64,000 bases of DNA. Source: G963674685 sp963674685 (GTDB lineage: Bacteria > Lernaellota > Lernaellaia > JACKCT01). Within the stretch, counting starts at the first letter, position 1, and every line of letters starts with the position of its first letter. The stretch covers positions 372,001 through 436,000 of the forward strand of contig CAXXWT010000007.1 of the NCBI GenBank assembly GCA_963674685.2, written 5' to 3'. A model generated the notes under the pieces. It searched no databases and had not been told where the DNA came from. It was given only the letters and a program-made list of their open reading frames with translations. This document shows positions 26,760-35,123 of the stretch, one piece after another. Position numbers and translations under genes: made by a program.

Positions 26760-27386
26760 CTAACGCACGCAACGCGTGTAATTGACGTTGCCGAGGCTGT
26801 CGTTGAAGACGCGGCCGTTGGAGAAATTGACGCCCCACGCGCGGTTGTCGTCGTCCGCGACCGGCGAAGACGACCAAACCCAGGAAATCTCACCGGTCAT
26901 TCCGTCCGGCCAGTAAGCGCCGCCCTCGCCGGGACCCTCAAGAAATTCGCATCCCTGGCATGAATCGTTAAAGCAAAAGAAGTCCGTGCAACTATCCGTC
27001 ACGTCGCAGGAGCCGCCGAGTTCGGTCTCTTCGCAGCCGTCAATCAGGGAGCGCAGTTCGCTGATGGTCGGCAAACGCCAGTCATCATGGCCGTCGAAGT
27101 CAAGATTCTCGCAGTACCCGATGGCTGAATTCCAGGCCATATAGTATTCGGACGGCGGGTTCTGCCATTTCAAACCGTCGTCATCGTCGTCATCGTCGAA
27201 TGCCGTATCGTCATCACCGGAATCATCATCGTCGTCGCCATCGTCGAATGCCGTATCGTCATCACCGGAATTATCATCGTCGTCATCGTCCGACGAATCG
27301 TCATCATCGTCTCCCCCGCAGGAGCCAAAGATCCCGAAAACCATGAACAGCACCGCCAAGAGCGCCAGGAAATAAAACCTTCCCAC
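26760..27386 (-). CDS. DUF1566-type lipoprotein with Asp-rich linker
   Basis: A 208-residue lipoprotein. The signal peptide ends FGSCGG, followed by about 50 mostly Asp residues with two TAFDD repeats, then a DUF1566/Lcl-like domain: EYYMAWNSAIGYCENL, GHDDWRLPTISELRSLID, ISWVWSSSP and WGVNFSNGRV. Such domains are usually in bacterial surface proteins of unknown function. The start is GTG 27386, preceded by AGGAGAAGTCT. It is isolated between two repeat regions on the minus strand. Confidence 0.75.
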   Translation of the reverse strand: MGRFYFLALLAVLFMVFGIFGSCGGDDDDDSSDDDDDDNSGDDDTAFDDGDDDDDSGDDDTAFDDDDDDDGLKWQNPPSEYYMAWNSAIGYCENLDFDGHDDWRLPTISELRSLIDGCEETELGGSCDVTDSCTDFFCFNDSCQGCEFLEGPGEGGAYWPDGMTGEISWVWSSSPVADDDNRAWGVNFSNGRVFNDSLGNVNYTRCVR

Positions 27387-27549
27387 AGACTTCTCCTATA
27401 AAAACTGATCCAATACGGAAGGAATTATATGGCAAAGTCAGACAAAATTAAAGGTTATTTTGAATCACCCAGACCGAATTCGAGATGCTGAATCACCCGG
27501 GCTGCAATCTATCGCCCTGGCAGGCTGAGTCGGATAGGCTGTCGGGTTC

Positions 27550-27629
27550 GCCGCACCGTCACCGGCGGAACCTCGCTGCAAAGCGCGCGTGTGCATGTGC
27601 GGGAAATCTGGAAAGTGGTCAGCGGCTAC
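27550..27629 (+). pseudogene. Diverged copy of the argH 3' end
   Basis: Positions 27550-27626 align without gaps to argH 26154-26230 with about 10 differences in 77 bases. The argH stop TAG is replaced by TAC. Sequence upstream of 27550 does not align with argH, so only the tail was copied. It is 1,396 bp from the original, with the DUF1566 gene in between. Confidence 0.8.
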
Positions 27630-27992
27630 CCCGCATTTTCCACCAGGTTTTGTTGCGAGGGTGAGGGGCCGGTGAGAAATGCGCGGCGGCCGCCAGGCGC
27701 GCGTGAGCAGGCCCGCAAACTTCTCGATGAATAGTCTCTTACGTCACTGAAGTTAGAATACCCTTCTCAAAAAGGATTTAGGGTCTGACTTGAAAAAATC
27801 CGCGAATTTATTTCGCGGACAATCCATGGAAATTGTCATTTATGGAAAAGTGAAACGCAATTATGAAATAACACCATATTGCCGTCGATGAATGAAGGAC
27901 CGGGTCCTCCTGTTGCCCGCTAAAGCGGGCTTGAATGAGTATGGGCTTATGTCTTCATACCGGCGCTGACCCTTCGACTTCGCTCAGGGCAG

Positions 27993-28017
27993 GCGCACCG
28001 GCCTATTAACTTTCGCC
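27993..28017 (+). repeat. Short dispersed element, copy 1 (GCGCACCGGCC...TTTCGCC)
   Basis: Core GCGCACCGGCCTATTAAC followed by TTTCGCC. Related copies: 28945-28969, 31482-31504 and 48279-48302 (all reversed) and 48676-48703 (direct). Here and at 48676 it is preceded by CTTCGCTCAGGGCAG. Confidence 0.7.
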
Positions 28018-28284
28018 TCTTGCGAGGCTTGGCTGATTTTTCGCCTCAAATTTATTTGACCCACGAGGCTTGCCTGGGCTTCAACCATGATATATTCGTG
28101 GGCTAAACCTGATTGATTCTTGCTGGGAAAATCCGCAAAATTCTTTATCAAACAACGCATATGTCTTTGAAATTTCAAATATCTTTAGCTAGGATCTTAC
28201 TGCGGCGCAGCGATTGGGACTTGAGGACAAAGGTTTCGTAAACGGTTTTACTTCCTTGTGAAATAGGACATTAGAACTCACGCC

Positions 28285-28875
28285 ATGGCAACCGGTGCAA
28301 AGAAAAGTCTTTTCGTGAACATTATCCTGGGCGTTTTGATAACCGTCGGCTCTCTCGTCGGCGCCACGTTCCTGACGATGGGCGTTATCATTTTTATGAA
28401 CATTGTCATGGTGGGCAGATGCCTTCCGCAGACGCTGGCTTTAACGCCCTTTGCGTTGATTGTTCCGCTTCTTTTTTTCCTGGCGTTTTGGCTATGGAGA
28501 AAGCCTCCGGAAAAACGCGTCCCTTGGGCGGCTTTTTCTGTTTTAATGTTGGCTGTCTTTTGCACGGGCTGGATTCTTTTTCACTGGGGTCCGGCGGCCG
28601 CGAAAAACCATTTGTGGCGTGAATATGATTACCCCGCCAGTGCGCGATCAGCCGGGCGAAACGCGAAACTCGCGCAGGAAGTGCGCTTCTCGGAGCTCAA
28701 GGAAAAGGATTCCACGCCAATTTATTCTTCAAACCTGGATGAGCTTCTTTCCTACGACCGGAATCTTACCGACGATACGGAAGTCACGTTTACGTTCATT
28801 TCCGCAACAACTTCCGGATTCACCTTTGAAACGATCCACAAACGCTGCGGCGAGGCTTTCACCTTCACCGAATGA
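28285..28875 (+). CDS. Multi-pass membrane protein with pilin-like C-terminal domain
   Basis: 196 residues. Three hydrophobic segments (about 9-41, 49-70 and 79-98) are followed by a charged helix SARSAGRNAKLAQEV and a globular tail: NLDELLSYDRNLTDDTEVTF, then TTSGFTFETIHKRC and a final FTFTE. The helix plus tail resembles the end of the type IV pilin alpha-1 helix and the C-terminal part of some deltaproteobacterial pilins, but no prepilin leader (GFTLIE) exists. Relatives are at 39346, 47214 and 47735. The role is unknown; display of a pilin-type domain on the periplasmic side is possible. The ribosome site is weak. Confidence 0.6.
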   Translation: MATGAKKSLFVNIILGVLITVGSLVGATFLTMGVIIFMNIVMVGRCLPQTLALTPFALIVPLLFFLAFWLWRKPPEKRVPWAAFSVLMLAVFCTGWILFHWGPAAAKNHLWREYDYPASARSAGRNAKLAQEVRFSELKEKDSTPIYSSNLDELLSYDRNLTDDTEVTFTFISATTSGFTFETIHKRCGEAFTFTE

Positions 28876-28944
28876 TGGAGTGTTGATGCGATTCATCAAT
28901 AAAAAAGCCTGACTTGTCCAGACGAAGCTTTAGCGAAGTCGGAA

Positions 28945-28969
28945 GCGCGAAAGTTCATAGGCCGGTGCG
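28945..28969 (-). repeat. Short dispersed element, copy 2
   Basis: Reverse-oriented relative of 27993-28017 (GCGCGAAAGTTCATAGGCCG followed by GTGCG). Confidence 0.6.
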
Positions 28970-29013
28970 TTATAGACTGTCAATAAACGTGCAGAACAAG
29001 CAAGCCACACCAT

Positions 29014-29155
29014 GTCATTCCGAGCGAGCCCTTTAGGGCGAGTCGAGGAATCCCGTTAATGAGATGTTGTCGCCTTGCTGAAATGTGAGTGTTAACGACA
29101 GATTTACGCTTCATTAAAGGGATTCCTCCACTTCGCTTCGCTCCGGTCGGAATGA
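29014..29155. repeat. Palindromic mobile-like element, copy 1
   Basis: About 142 bp with inverted ends: GTCATTCCGAGCGAGCCC ... GAGGAATCCC at the left and GGGATTCCTC ... CGGTCGGAATGAC at the right, with a non-coding centre of about 65 bp. Two relatives lie at 48348-48490 and 53068-53197. It has no ORF, so any movement would be non-autonomous (MITE-like). Confidence 0.8.
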
Positions 29156-29175
29156 CATTAACGGGGCCTTTTTAT

Positions 29176-29736
29176 TTAACGATAATCCTCAGTCGTCAGG
29201 CCGAAGATTAAATCGTCATGCAACGCGTCTCCCACGCTGTGATGGCGGGGCAGGCGTCCGTATTGCGTGAAGCCGATGGATTTTAAAAGCGCGATGGCGC
29301 CGTCGTTAAACGCGCCGGTTTGCGCAATGGCCTTGTTGATCTTTTTGCCTTTGAATAAAAGTTCCAACAGCAGCCCGACGGCCTGTTTCGCAAAGCCGCG
29401 TCCGCGATATTCGGGTGCGATTATAAAGCCGATCTCCACGGTGCGATTGCGCGGATTCCAGTCGAACCAGCTCACGCGCCCCGCAAGCCGATCACCCTCT
29501 TTCAACCGGACGGCGTACATCTGTTTGTCGTCATCGGTTTGCCGCCGGCGAAAACGCTCGATCAATTCCTCGGGCGTGCGTATTTTATACGGCCGGCAGG
29601 TCAGGCGCTCCGGCCCGCCGGCAATAAACCACTCCTGCATAACGGCAAGCTCTTTTTCTTCCACCGGCGCGAGCCTGACGCGGTCGCCCGCTGTAACCGA
29701 ATCATTCAGTGAAGTAGAGTGGTCCATATCACGCAT
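29176..29736 (-). CDS. GNAT-family N-acetyltransferase (RimJ/RimL type)
   Basis: 186 residues. The GNAT core is visible: VRLAPVEEKEL at strand 1, GRVSWFDWNPRNRTVEIGF, then the acetyl-CoA loop APEYRGRGFAKQA (about residues 113-125) and the late ALLKSIGFTQYGRLP motif. Such enzymes acetylate ribosomal protein N-termini, antibiotics or small amines; the substrate is not evident. The gene ends 20 bp from a palindromic element, and the V4R gene lies upstream on the same strand, so the three minus-strand genes 31309-29176 may form one transcript. Confidence 0.85.
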   Translation of the reverse strand: MRDMDHSTSLNDSVTAGDRVRLAPVEEKELAVMQEWFIAGGPERLTCRPYKIRTPEELIERFRRRQTDDDKQMYAVRLKEGDRLAGRVSWFDWNPRNRTVEIGFIIAPEYRGRGFAKQAVGLLLELLFKGKKINKAIAQTGAFNDGAIALLKSIGFTQYGRLPRHHSVGDALHDDLIFGLTTEDYR

Positions 29737-29760
29737 GATCCATTTTCCCTTGTCGTATCC

Positions 29761-30495
29761 TCAAATCTCGCGCGTGATTTCGAAAACGCACTGCGTTGCG
29801 CCCATGGCCGCGCACTCGGTTTCTTTGGCGACAAGTTTTTCGCCGGAGATCGCACCGGCGTATCCGGCGACGATGCCCGCGTAGAAACGGCAGACCGGCT
29901 TGTCGGACGGTCCGAGCCAGCGCGCTTCCTGGGAATTCGTGAGCATCACTTTCAGCGGAAAAGATGAAAAGTCGAATTCCAGATGTCCCCAGCCGCCCTC
30001 GTCGGTGATCAGCTTCGACATCATCTTCATAACGTTTCCGAAAAAGCGCGCCATGGCCGGATCGCTTTGCACTTCTTCAAGCAGGTTCGCGTTGTGTATC
30101 AGCGGCGTCAGCGCCGCCGGCGCCCAGCGTCCGCCTTCAAGGGCTTGCGTCACTTCCCATTCGCACAAGCGTCGGCCCATTTCATAAAGCGCTTCGTTTT
30201 TTTCCATTTCGCCGACGCGCTCGGCCAGCGTGTCGTGGAGCAGGTGAATGATCTTGGCGCCCGCCATGATTTCCTCGACGCCGCCGATGCCGATGCGCCC
30301 GGCTTTTAAATCCACGTCGTGAATCTCAAAAGCGGATGCGCCCATGAAAGCGCGCGGAAAAACCATCATGCGTTTTCCCAATAGTGGTGCGTTGGCCACA
30401 GGCCTGAGCAGCGCCTTGATTAATAGCGGGTGCCTGCCCGCAAAATCCATCACGCCGTTGAGCACGGCAAGTTGCATATTTTTCGATAGAGTCAT
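29761..30495 (-). CDS. V4R-domain protein
   Basis: 244 residues. The C-terminal part matches the V4R (4-vinyl reductase) small-ligand-binding domain: FYAGIVAGYAGAISGEKLV, VAKETECAAMGATQCVFEI, with the two conserved Cys near the end. The N-terminal region (NGVMDFAGRHPLLIKALLR) is helical and of unknown role. V4R domains bind hydrocarbons or tetrapyrrole-like ligands in other proteins. Start ATG 30495 has GAGGAAAAC upstream; the longer reading to 30570 lacks it. A flavoprotein gene lies 46 bp upstream on the same strand, suggesting a small redox pair. Confidence 0.75.
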   Translation of the reverse strand: MTLSKNMQLAVLNGVMDFAGRHPLLIKALLRPVANAPLLGKRMMVFPRAFMGASAFEIHDVDLKAGRIGIGGVEEIMAGAKIIHLLHDTLAERVGEMEKNEALYEMGRRLCEWEVTQALEGGRWAPAALTPLIHNANLLEEVQSDPAMARFFGNVMKMMSKLITDEGGWGHLEFDFSSFPLKVMLTNSQEARWLGPSDKPVCRFYAGIVAGYAGAISGEKLVAKETECAAMGATQCVFEITREI

Positions 30496-30541
30496 GTTTT
30501 CCTCGAACGGCGTCGCGTCAATCGAATTTATAAATATCGGC

Positions 30542-31309
30542 CTATTTCCCTTCTTCGCTCGTCGTTTCATAGCCTTTGCCGAAGGCCATGTATGCGCGTA
30601 TGAAAGTTTCGGTCACCGGACCCATCAGTTGCGAGGGGCGCAGGTTGCCCGCGGCTACCGCGTCGGCCATTTTCGCGCCCAGGTCCCGGGCCTGCGCGAG
30701 TTGCCCGTCGGTAAGCTTGCGCAGGAAAAAGACCTGATGCCAATCGTCGTCGGTTTTGGGCGCCTTTGTCAGGTGCGCGTCGGCGTAGATGTCGCCGACC
30801 CAGGAGCTGTTAAGTCCGGAAAGCATTGCGTCTTTAAGCCACGGCGTCGGATCGCAGTATTTACGAAGCCTGCCGGGCATGCCCCCGGCGCTGACGATGC
30901 TGGCGACGGCGTAGACCTTGTCGGTTCTGCGCGGCTGGGGACAAACTTTCATGCCGCCGAGGTCGCCGCCGGTTTTGCTGATGCGAAACGTGATGCGTTC
31001 GATGAACTGCACCATTCTTCCCGACGCGTATCCGTTGTGTACCGGCGATCCGAAGATGACGCCGTCGGCCTCGTCCATTTTCCGGAGTATCGGCGTCACG
31101 TCGTCGTCGACGGCGCATGGGCCCAATGGCGCGGAGTCCAGGTCCCGATAGCACATCAGGCAATTTTTGCACCACCCGATATTCTGATCCAAGAGATGGA
31201 TCATCTCGATTTCGGCGCTCTTTGAGGCGGCGCCTTCCAGAGCGCTTTGCATGAGTTTGGTGGTCGTTCCATTTTTACGATGCGAGCCGTTGATTGCCAG
31301 AATTTTCAT
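30542..31309 (-). CDS. NADPH-dependent FMN reductase-like flavoprotein
   Basis: 255 residues of the flavodoxin-fold NAD(P)H-dependent FMN reductase/iron-sulfur flavoprotein group. The FMN-phosphate loop INGSHRKNGTTTKLM is at residues 5-19. A Cys cluster WCKNCLMCYRD with a later PCAVDDD matches the family's Cys motif, and FGSPVHNGYASGRMVQFIER is the flavin-side loop. It is about 60 residues longer than the minimal domain. ATG 31309 follows GGGGAAGGCTC. It likely reduces quinone-like or aromatic compounds and may partner the V4R protein next to it. Confidence 0.82.
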   Translation of the reverse strand: MKILAINGSHRKNGTTTKLMQSALEGAASKSAEIEMIHLLDQNIGWCKNCLMCYRDLDSAPLGPCAVDDDVTPILRKMDEADGVIFGSPVHNGYASGRMVQFIERITFRISKTGGDLGGMKVCPQPRRTDKVYAVASIVSAGGMPGRLRKYCDPTPWLKDAMLSGLNSSWVGDIYADAHLTKAPKTDDDWHQVFFLRKLTDGQLAQARDLGAKMADAVAAGNLRPSQLMGPVTETFIRAYMAFGKGYETTSEEGK

Positions 31310-31481
31310 GAGCCTTCCCCTGCGGATTTTGCTGAAGTTCTGATGTATTTTCATACGGGCTTTGCGCGGATTGTCAATGGAGGCTTAAGGGGAAAGGGTA
31401 GGAGCGGTTTCCAACCGCGATAAATAGAACCGAAACCGAGTGAAACGGTTTTCAACCGCGATTTCAAAGAGCCTCACAAGA

Positions 31482-31504
31482 GGCGAAAGTCAATAGGCCG
31501 GCGG
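31482..31504 (-). repeat. Short dispersed element, copy 3
   Basis: Reverse-oriented relative of 27993-28017, including the adjacent CTCTTG-type flank. It abuts the palindromic element at 31503. Two CGGTT...AACCG hairpins (about 31408-31460) lie just upstream. Confidence 0.6.
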
Positions 31505-31637
31505 GTGGACAAGCTTCCCAGCCCGAGCTTGCAAGGGCGCTTATCCGTGCATTGTTATATTAATGCTTACTCAAGCATAAAAGACACGGACAAACGTAAG
31601 CTCACTGGCGTTCGCATACGACTTGTCCATGCCACCC
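31503..31637. repeat. Large imperfect palindrome between CaCA and flavoprotein genes
   Basis: GGGTGGACAAG (31503-31513) is mirrored by CTTGTCCATGCCACCC (31622-31637). Inside, TTATCCGTG is mirrored by CACGGACAA. The 135-bp unit has no ORF and looks like a miniature element. I see only one copy. Confidence 0.6.
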
Positions 31638-31672
31638 GCATCAAGATTCAAAATGGATTTTAATATCCGAAA

Positions 31673-32635
31673 TTATAATCCCGCGAGGAGAAAGATCATA
31701 TATCCCGCGTATGAGGCGAAGAAAAGGCCGCCCTGCCAGCGCTTGACCGAATCGCCCAGCTTGGAAAACACGATCAGCATGGCGGCGACGGCCAGCATGA
31801 CGGCGATGTCGATGATCCGGCCCCGGTTCAGTGCCGCGGGAACGGCGCGCACCGTCGAGGTCGCGCCTAAAACGAGCAGCACGTTGGAGATGTTGCTGCC
31901 CACGAGATTCCCGATGCCGATGGCCGTTTGGCCCCTGGTCACGGCGATCAGCGATGTGGCCAGTTCGGGCAGGCTCGTGTCCAGCGCCACGAGGGTCAGG
32001 CCGATGACCCGCTGGGAGATGCCGAAATAATCCGCCACGGTGCGCGCGCCTTCGACGATGGCGTGGGAGCCCCCTACGAGCATGGCGATTCCGGCGACGA
32101 TGAGAAAGGAATTGTAGAACGTGGAATTTTTCAGGCCGGACTCTTTGCCGTCGGCGATGTCGATGACTTCGTCTTCGATGTTCTTCGGCGCGGTCTTTCT
32201 GTGCCGCACCATCCAGTAGATATACGCTATCGCCGAGACCAGAAAAATGATCCCGTCGATGCGCCCGATGACGCCGTCGAGGGCTATAACGGGAATAGCC
32301 GCGGAAGAGACGAACATGATCGGCAGAAAAGGCAGGACGCCTTTTTCCAGCGCGATGGGCGTGATCATGGCGCAAAGGCCCAGAACCAGGGCGATGTTGC
32401 AGGTGTTGGAGCCGACCACGTTGCCGAAGGCGATGTCCGTGTGCCCGGCGATGGCCGCCATCATGCTCACCGCCAGTTCCGGGGCGCTGGTGCCCACGGC
32501 CACGATGGTCAGTCCGACGATCAGCGGCTCGACGCCGAAGGAAATCGCCAGACGGCCGGCGCCGCGCACAAGGATATCCGCCCCGAAAATCAGGACGAAC
32601 AATCCGACGGTTAAAAATGCAACGGCAAGCAGCAC
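31673..32635 (-). CDS. Calcium/sodium antiporter (CaCA, YrbG type)
   Basis: Inner-membrane cation/Ca2+ exchanger of 320 residues with about ten hydrophobic segments. The two inverted alpha-repeats are clear: VAVGTSAPELAVS with GNVVGSNTCNIALVLG, and VALDTSLPELATS with GNLVGSNISNVLLVLG. The second has ALDTS where GTS is usual, keeping the key TS..PE residues. Acidic loop IEDEVIDIADGKE separates the halves. The start is GTG 32635 behind GGAGAAATC. It probably exports calcium using the sodium or proton gradient. Confidence 0.93.
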   Translation of the reverse strand: MLLAVAFLTVGLFVLIFGADILVRGAGRLAISFGVEPLIVGLTIVAVGTSAPELAVSMMAAIAGHTDIAFGNVVGSNTCNIALVLGLCAMITPIALEKGVLPFLPIMFVSSAAIPVIALDGVIGRIDGIIFLVSAIAYIYWMVRHRKTAPKNIEDEVIDIADGKESGLKNSTFYNSFLIVAGIAMLVGGSHAIVEGARTVADYFGISQRVIGLTLVALDTSLPELATSLIAVTRGQTAIGIGNLVGSNISNVLLVLGATSTVRAVPAALNRGRIIDIAVMLAVAAMLIVFSKLGDSVKRWQGGLFFASYAGYMIFLLAGL

Positions 32636-32800
32636 GATTTCTCCAAAAAAAGGAATCGATCATTCCCTACAGCGCACGTTGATACACTAACTGGGCCTTT
32701 GATCCAAGGTGAAATTGAATGAAACGCTCAAAAAATGCGGCGTTTTATTTGCACAAAGGGTGCGGCATAAGAATATTTCGACGGCGTTAATTTCGAAAAC

Positions 32801-32822
32801 GATTTTCCACAAATGGAAAATC
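32801..32822 (-). terminator. Terminator hairpin after deaD
   Basis: GATTTTCCA (32801-32809) pairs perfectly with TGGAAAATC (32814-32822) around a four-base loop. On the minus strand it follows deaD by 31 bp and is continued by GTTTTCG, a short T-rich tail. Confidence 0.6.
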
Positions 32823-32853
32823 AGGCAGTCGGCCGACCGGCAAGTCCCGGCGT

Positions 32854-34524
32854 TTACGTGAGCTGGACCGTGACCTGCTTGCCGTCGAATTTGACTTTTT
32901 TCATGGAGTTGCGAACCCTTTGGGCCGCCTTTTTATCCACATCGAAAACAGAATAATCCTGCTTGATTCTGATCGCGCCGATCATTTGCGATTTGATCCC
33001 GGCTTTGTCGCATACCAGGCGAAGAATCGCTCCCTTGTTGGCGTTGTGCTGGCGCCCGATGCTGATGGAAAAGCGCAATGATTCCACGGGATTTTGATAG
33101 GCTTTCTGATAGCCGCCTTTACGGAACGCATCCCGCCTGGGTTTCCTGCCGTCCGCCGGGCGGCCGTTCGGAAATTTTTTCGGCGGCCTGCCGAGTTCGC
33201 CGCCGGCGTCGATATCCGGCGCGTTGCGATAGGAATTCAGCAGAGGATCGAACTGCCTGGAAAGAAACAGATTGATCACTTCTTCTTTGGACAAATCCCC
33301 GAAGGCTTCGTAGATCTGGGGAAGGAACGGCTCGATGTCCCGGCACTCGGTCTGCGAATTCGCCACGTCTTTCGCGTAGGCGACCAGCTGATTGCGGCAG
33401 ATGGCCTCGCCGTTGAAAATTTTACGAATTTTGAATTGAATTTTGGATATTCTTTCCAGTTGTTTGATGCGGAACATTTCCCGCGGATTGATCAGGGCAA
33501 TGGAATATCCGGATTTTCCGGCCCGGGCGGTTCTGCCGCCGCGGTGCGTGTAAACCATGGCGTCGTCAGGGAGCGTATAATTGATGACATGCGTAATATC
33601 GTCCACGTCGAGACCTCGGGCGGCGACGTCGGTGGCCACCATAATCCGGATGCTCTTCTGGCGGAATTTGCGCATCACGTAATCCCGCTGGGCCTGGGAA
33701 AGATCGCCGTGAATGGCTTCGGCCCGGTATCCGTGACTCATCAATCTTTCCGCCACTTCCTGCGTGTCGCGGCGGGTGCGGCAAAAAACCAGGCCGAAAA
33801 TGTCCGGCGTGGCGTCGAGAATTCTCCTGAGCGCCTGATACCGGTGCTTTTCCTGCATGACATAATAGTGGTGCTCGATGTTTTCGGCGGCCAGATTCTT
33901 ACTTCCGATAGTCACTTCCACCGGATCGCTCTGGTACTTGGAAGCCAGCAGGGCTACTTCCTTCGGCATGGTGGCGGAAAAAAGCCAGATTTTGGCGTGG
34001 TCGGCAACTTCGTGCAGGATGGCGTCGATATCTTCCTTGAAACCCATGTTGAGCATTTCATCGGCTTCATCCAAAACGGCGCACGTGACTTTGGAAAGGC
34101 TTACAGCCCTTCTTCGGATCAGATCGCATAGCCGGCCCGGCGTCGCCACCACGATCTGACTTCCTTTTTTTAGCTCCTGCGTCTGCCCCATGATCGACGC
34201 GCCGCCGTAAACGGCCGTGATCTGCACGCCTTTTAGTTTCGCCGCAAACTTTTTCAAATCTTCCGTGACCTGGATGCACAATTCGCGCGTGGGGCAGATG
34301 ATGATTCCCTGCGGCTGCCGGTCTTTCGGATCGAGCCTGTGAAGCATGGGCAGACCGTAGGCGCCGGTTTTGCCGGTGCCGGTTTGCGCCAGCCCGATGA
34401 AGTCGTTCTCGCCGTCCAACAGGGCGGGAATCGCCTCTTGCTGAATGGGAGTCGGCGTTTCGAATTTTAGTTTTACAAGCGCTTCCAGCAGATGATCGTT
34501 AAGGCCCAGTTCGTGAAAACTCAT
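32854..34524 (-). CDS. deaD: DEAD-box RNA helicase (DeaD/CsdA type)
   Basis: 556 residues with all DEAD-box motifs: Q motif FETPTPIQ, motif I AQTGTGKT, Ia PTRELCIQ, II LDEADEML, III FSATMP, V VATDVAARGLDV and VI HRGGRTARAGKSG. An RGG/basic linker (about 430-465) leads to a DbpA-type RNA-binding domain (FSISIGRQHNANKGAI). Family members remodel structured RNA in ribosome assembly and cold adaptation. Start ATG with GAGGAAAA. A 5' leader may be long, since the next promoter-like region lies more than 100 bp upstream and includes a hairpin. Confidence 0.94.
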   Translation of the reverse strand: MSFHELGLNDHLLEALVKLKFETPTPIQQEAIPALLDGENDFIGLAQTGTGKTGAYGLPMLHRLDPKDRQPQGIIICPTRELCIQVTEDLKKFAAKLKGVQITAVYGGASIMGQTQELKKGSQIVVATPGRLCDLIRRRAVSLSKVTCAVLDEADEMLNMGFKEDIDAILHEVADHAKIWLFSATMPKEVALLASKYQSDPVEVTIGSKNLAAENIEHHYYVMQEKHRYQALRRILDATPDIFGLVFCRTRRDTQEVAERLMSHGYRAEAIHGDLSQAQRDYVMRKFRQKSIRIMVATDVAARGLDVDDITHVINYTLPDDAMVYTHRGGRTARAGKSGYSIALINPREMFRIKQLERISKIQFKIRKIFNGEAICRNQLVAYAKDVANSQTECRDIEPFLPQIYEAFGDLSKEEVINLFLSRQFDPLLNSYRNAPDIDAGGELGRPPKKFPNGRPADGRKPRRDAFRKGGYQKAYQNPVESLRFSISIGRQHNANKGAILRLVCDKAGIKSQMIGAIRIKQDYSVFDVDKKAAQRVRNSMKKVKFDGKQVTVQLT

Positions 34525-35123
34525 TTTTCCTCATTTCCTTATCAAGGCTTCGCTTAAACGCCGGTTTTTTGAAAAACCGCACTTTAACCGCGCATGCGTT
34601 TCGTAAAAAAAGCCATGCGGCATTTCGCCGTCATCGCCGATTCGCTCACGCGGCCAAAGGCTTTGCGCTTAAGACTCATTTTTTTACTGAATAATTTGGC
34701 GCCCCGGCCTTTTTATGGAAAACGAACTAAGACTCGCACTTCACGTCACGTATCGTGTCGCTCACATTTTTGCCCGCCGACGAAAATAATCGGAGGCATA
34801 ATCCGAAAGCAGATCGCATCGGATGGAAGGTCTGGGATTCCCAATTATCACGAAGCGGGAAAAATCTTACTGATTCACTGTCCTTGTCATGGACGTTCCC
34901 GCTACAACAAGAGCGGGCTATATATAGGGCAACGAGAATAAAAGCAAGGAAATATATCGCCGAGGTATTAAAACGCAAAAATACCGACGGGCCTCGTTTT
35001 TTAAAATGCGGGCATTAAGGAGAGGGGACTTTCTTGCCCTTTGCTCGGCTCGGCGTTAAAGTCGGTTTTCTTAAAGGGGAGTAAAAACTTGCGGCGTAAA
35101 GCATCGTTTAACGGGAGAATCCC
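34525..35123. other. Divergent intergenic region between deaD and the S9 peptidase
   Basis: About 600 bp separating two divergent genes. A strong hairpin CGGTTTT-TTGA-AAAACCG lies at 34562-34579, within the presumed deaD leader. No convincing coding sequence is present; a TTG-started frame on the minus strand (34978-34727) has a signal-like start but no ribosome site. The S9 gene has GGGAGAATCCC before its ATG. Confidence 0.6.

Larger units (their letters stand above)
27387..28284. other. 898-bp intergenic region of gene relics and repeats
   Basis: No credible gene. It holds the argH tail copy (27550-27629), a reverse copy of a dispersed hairpin repeat (about 27911-27936) and the short dispersed element at 27993-28017. 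The rest shows stop codons in all frames and no clear promoter. Low-similarity echoes of the argH tail near 27700 are too weak to call. Confidence 0.7.

Noticed and set aside
34727..34978. Small minus-strand lipoprotein-like ORF
   Set aside because: TTG start, no well-placed Shine-Dalgarno and no relative I recognise; the signal-like start alone is not enough.
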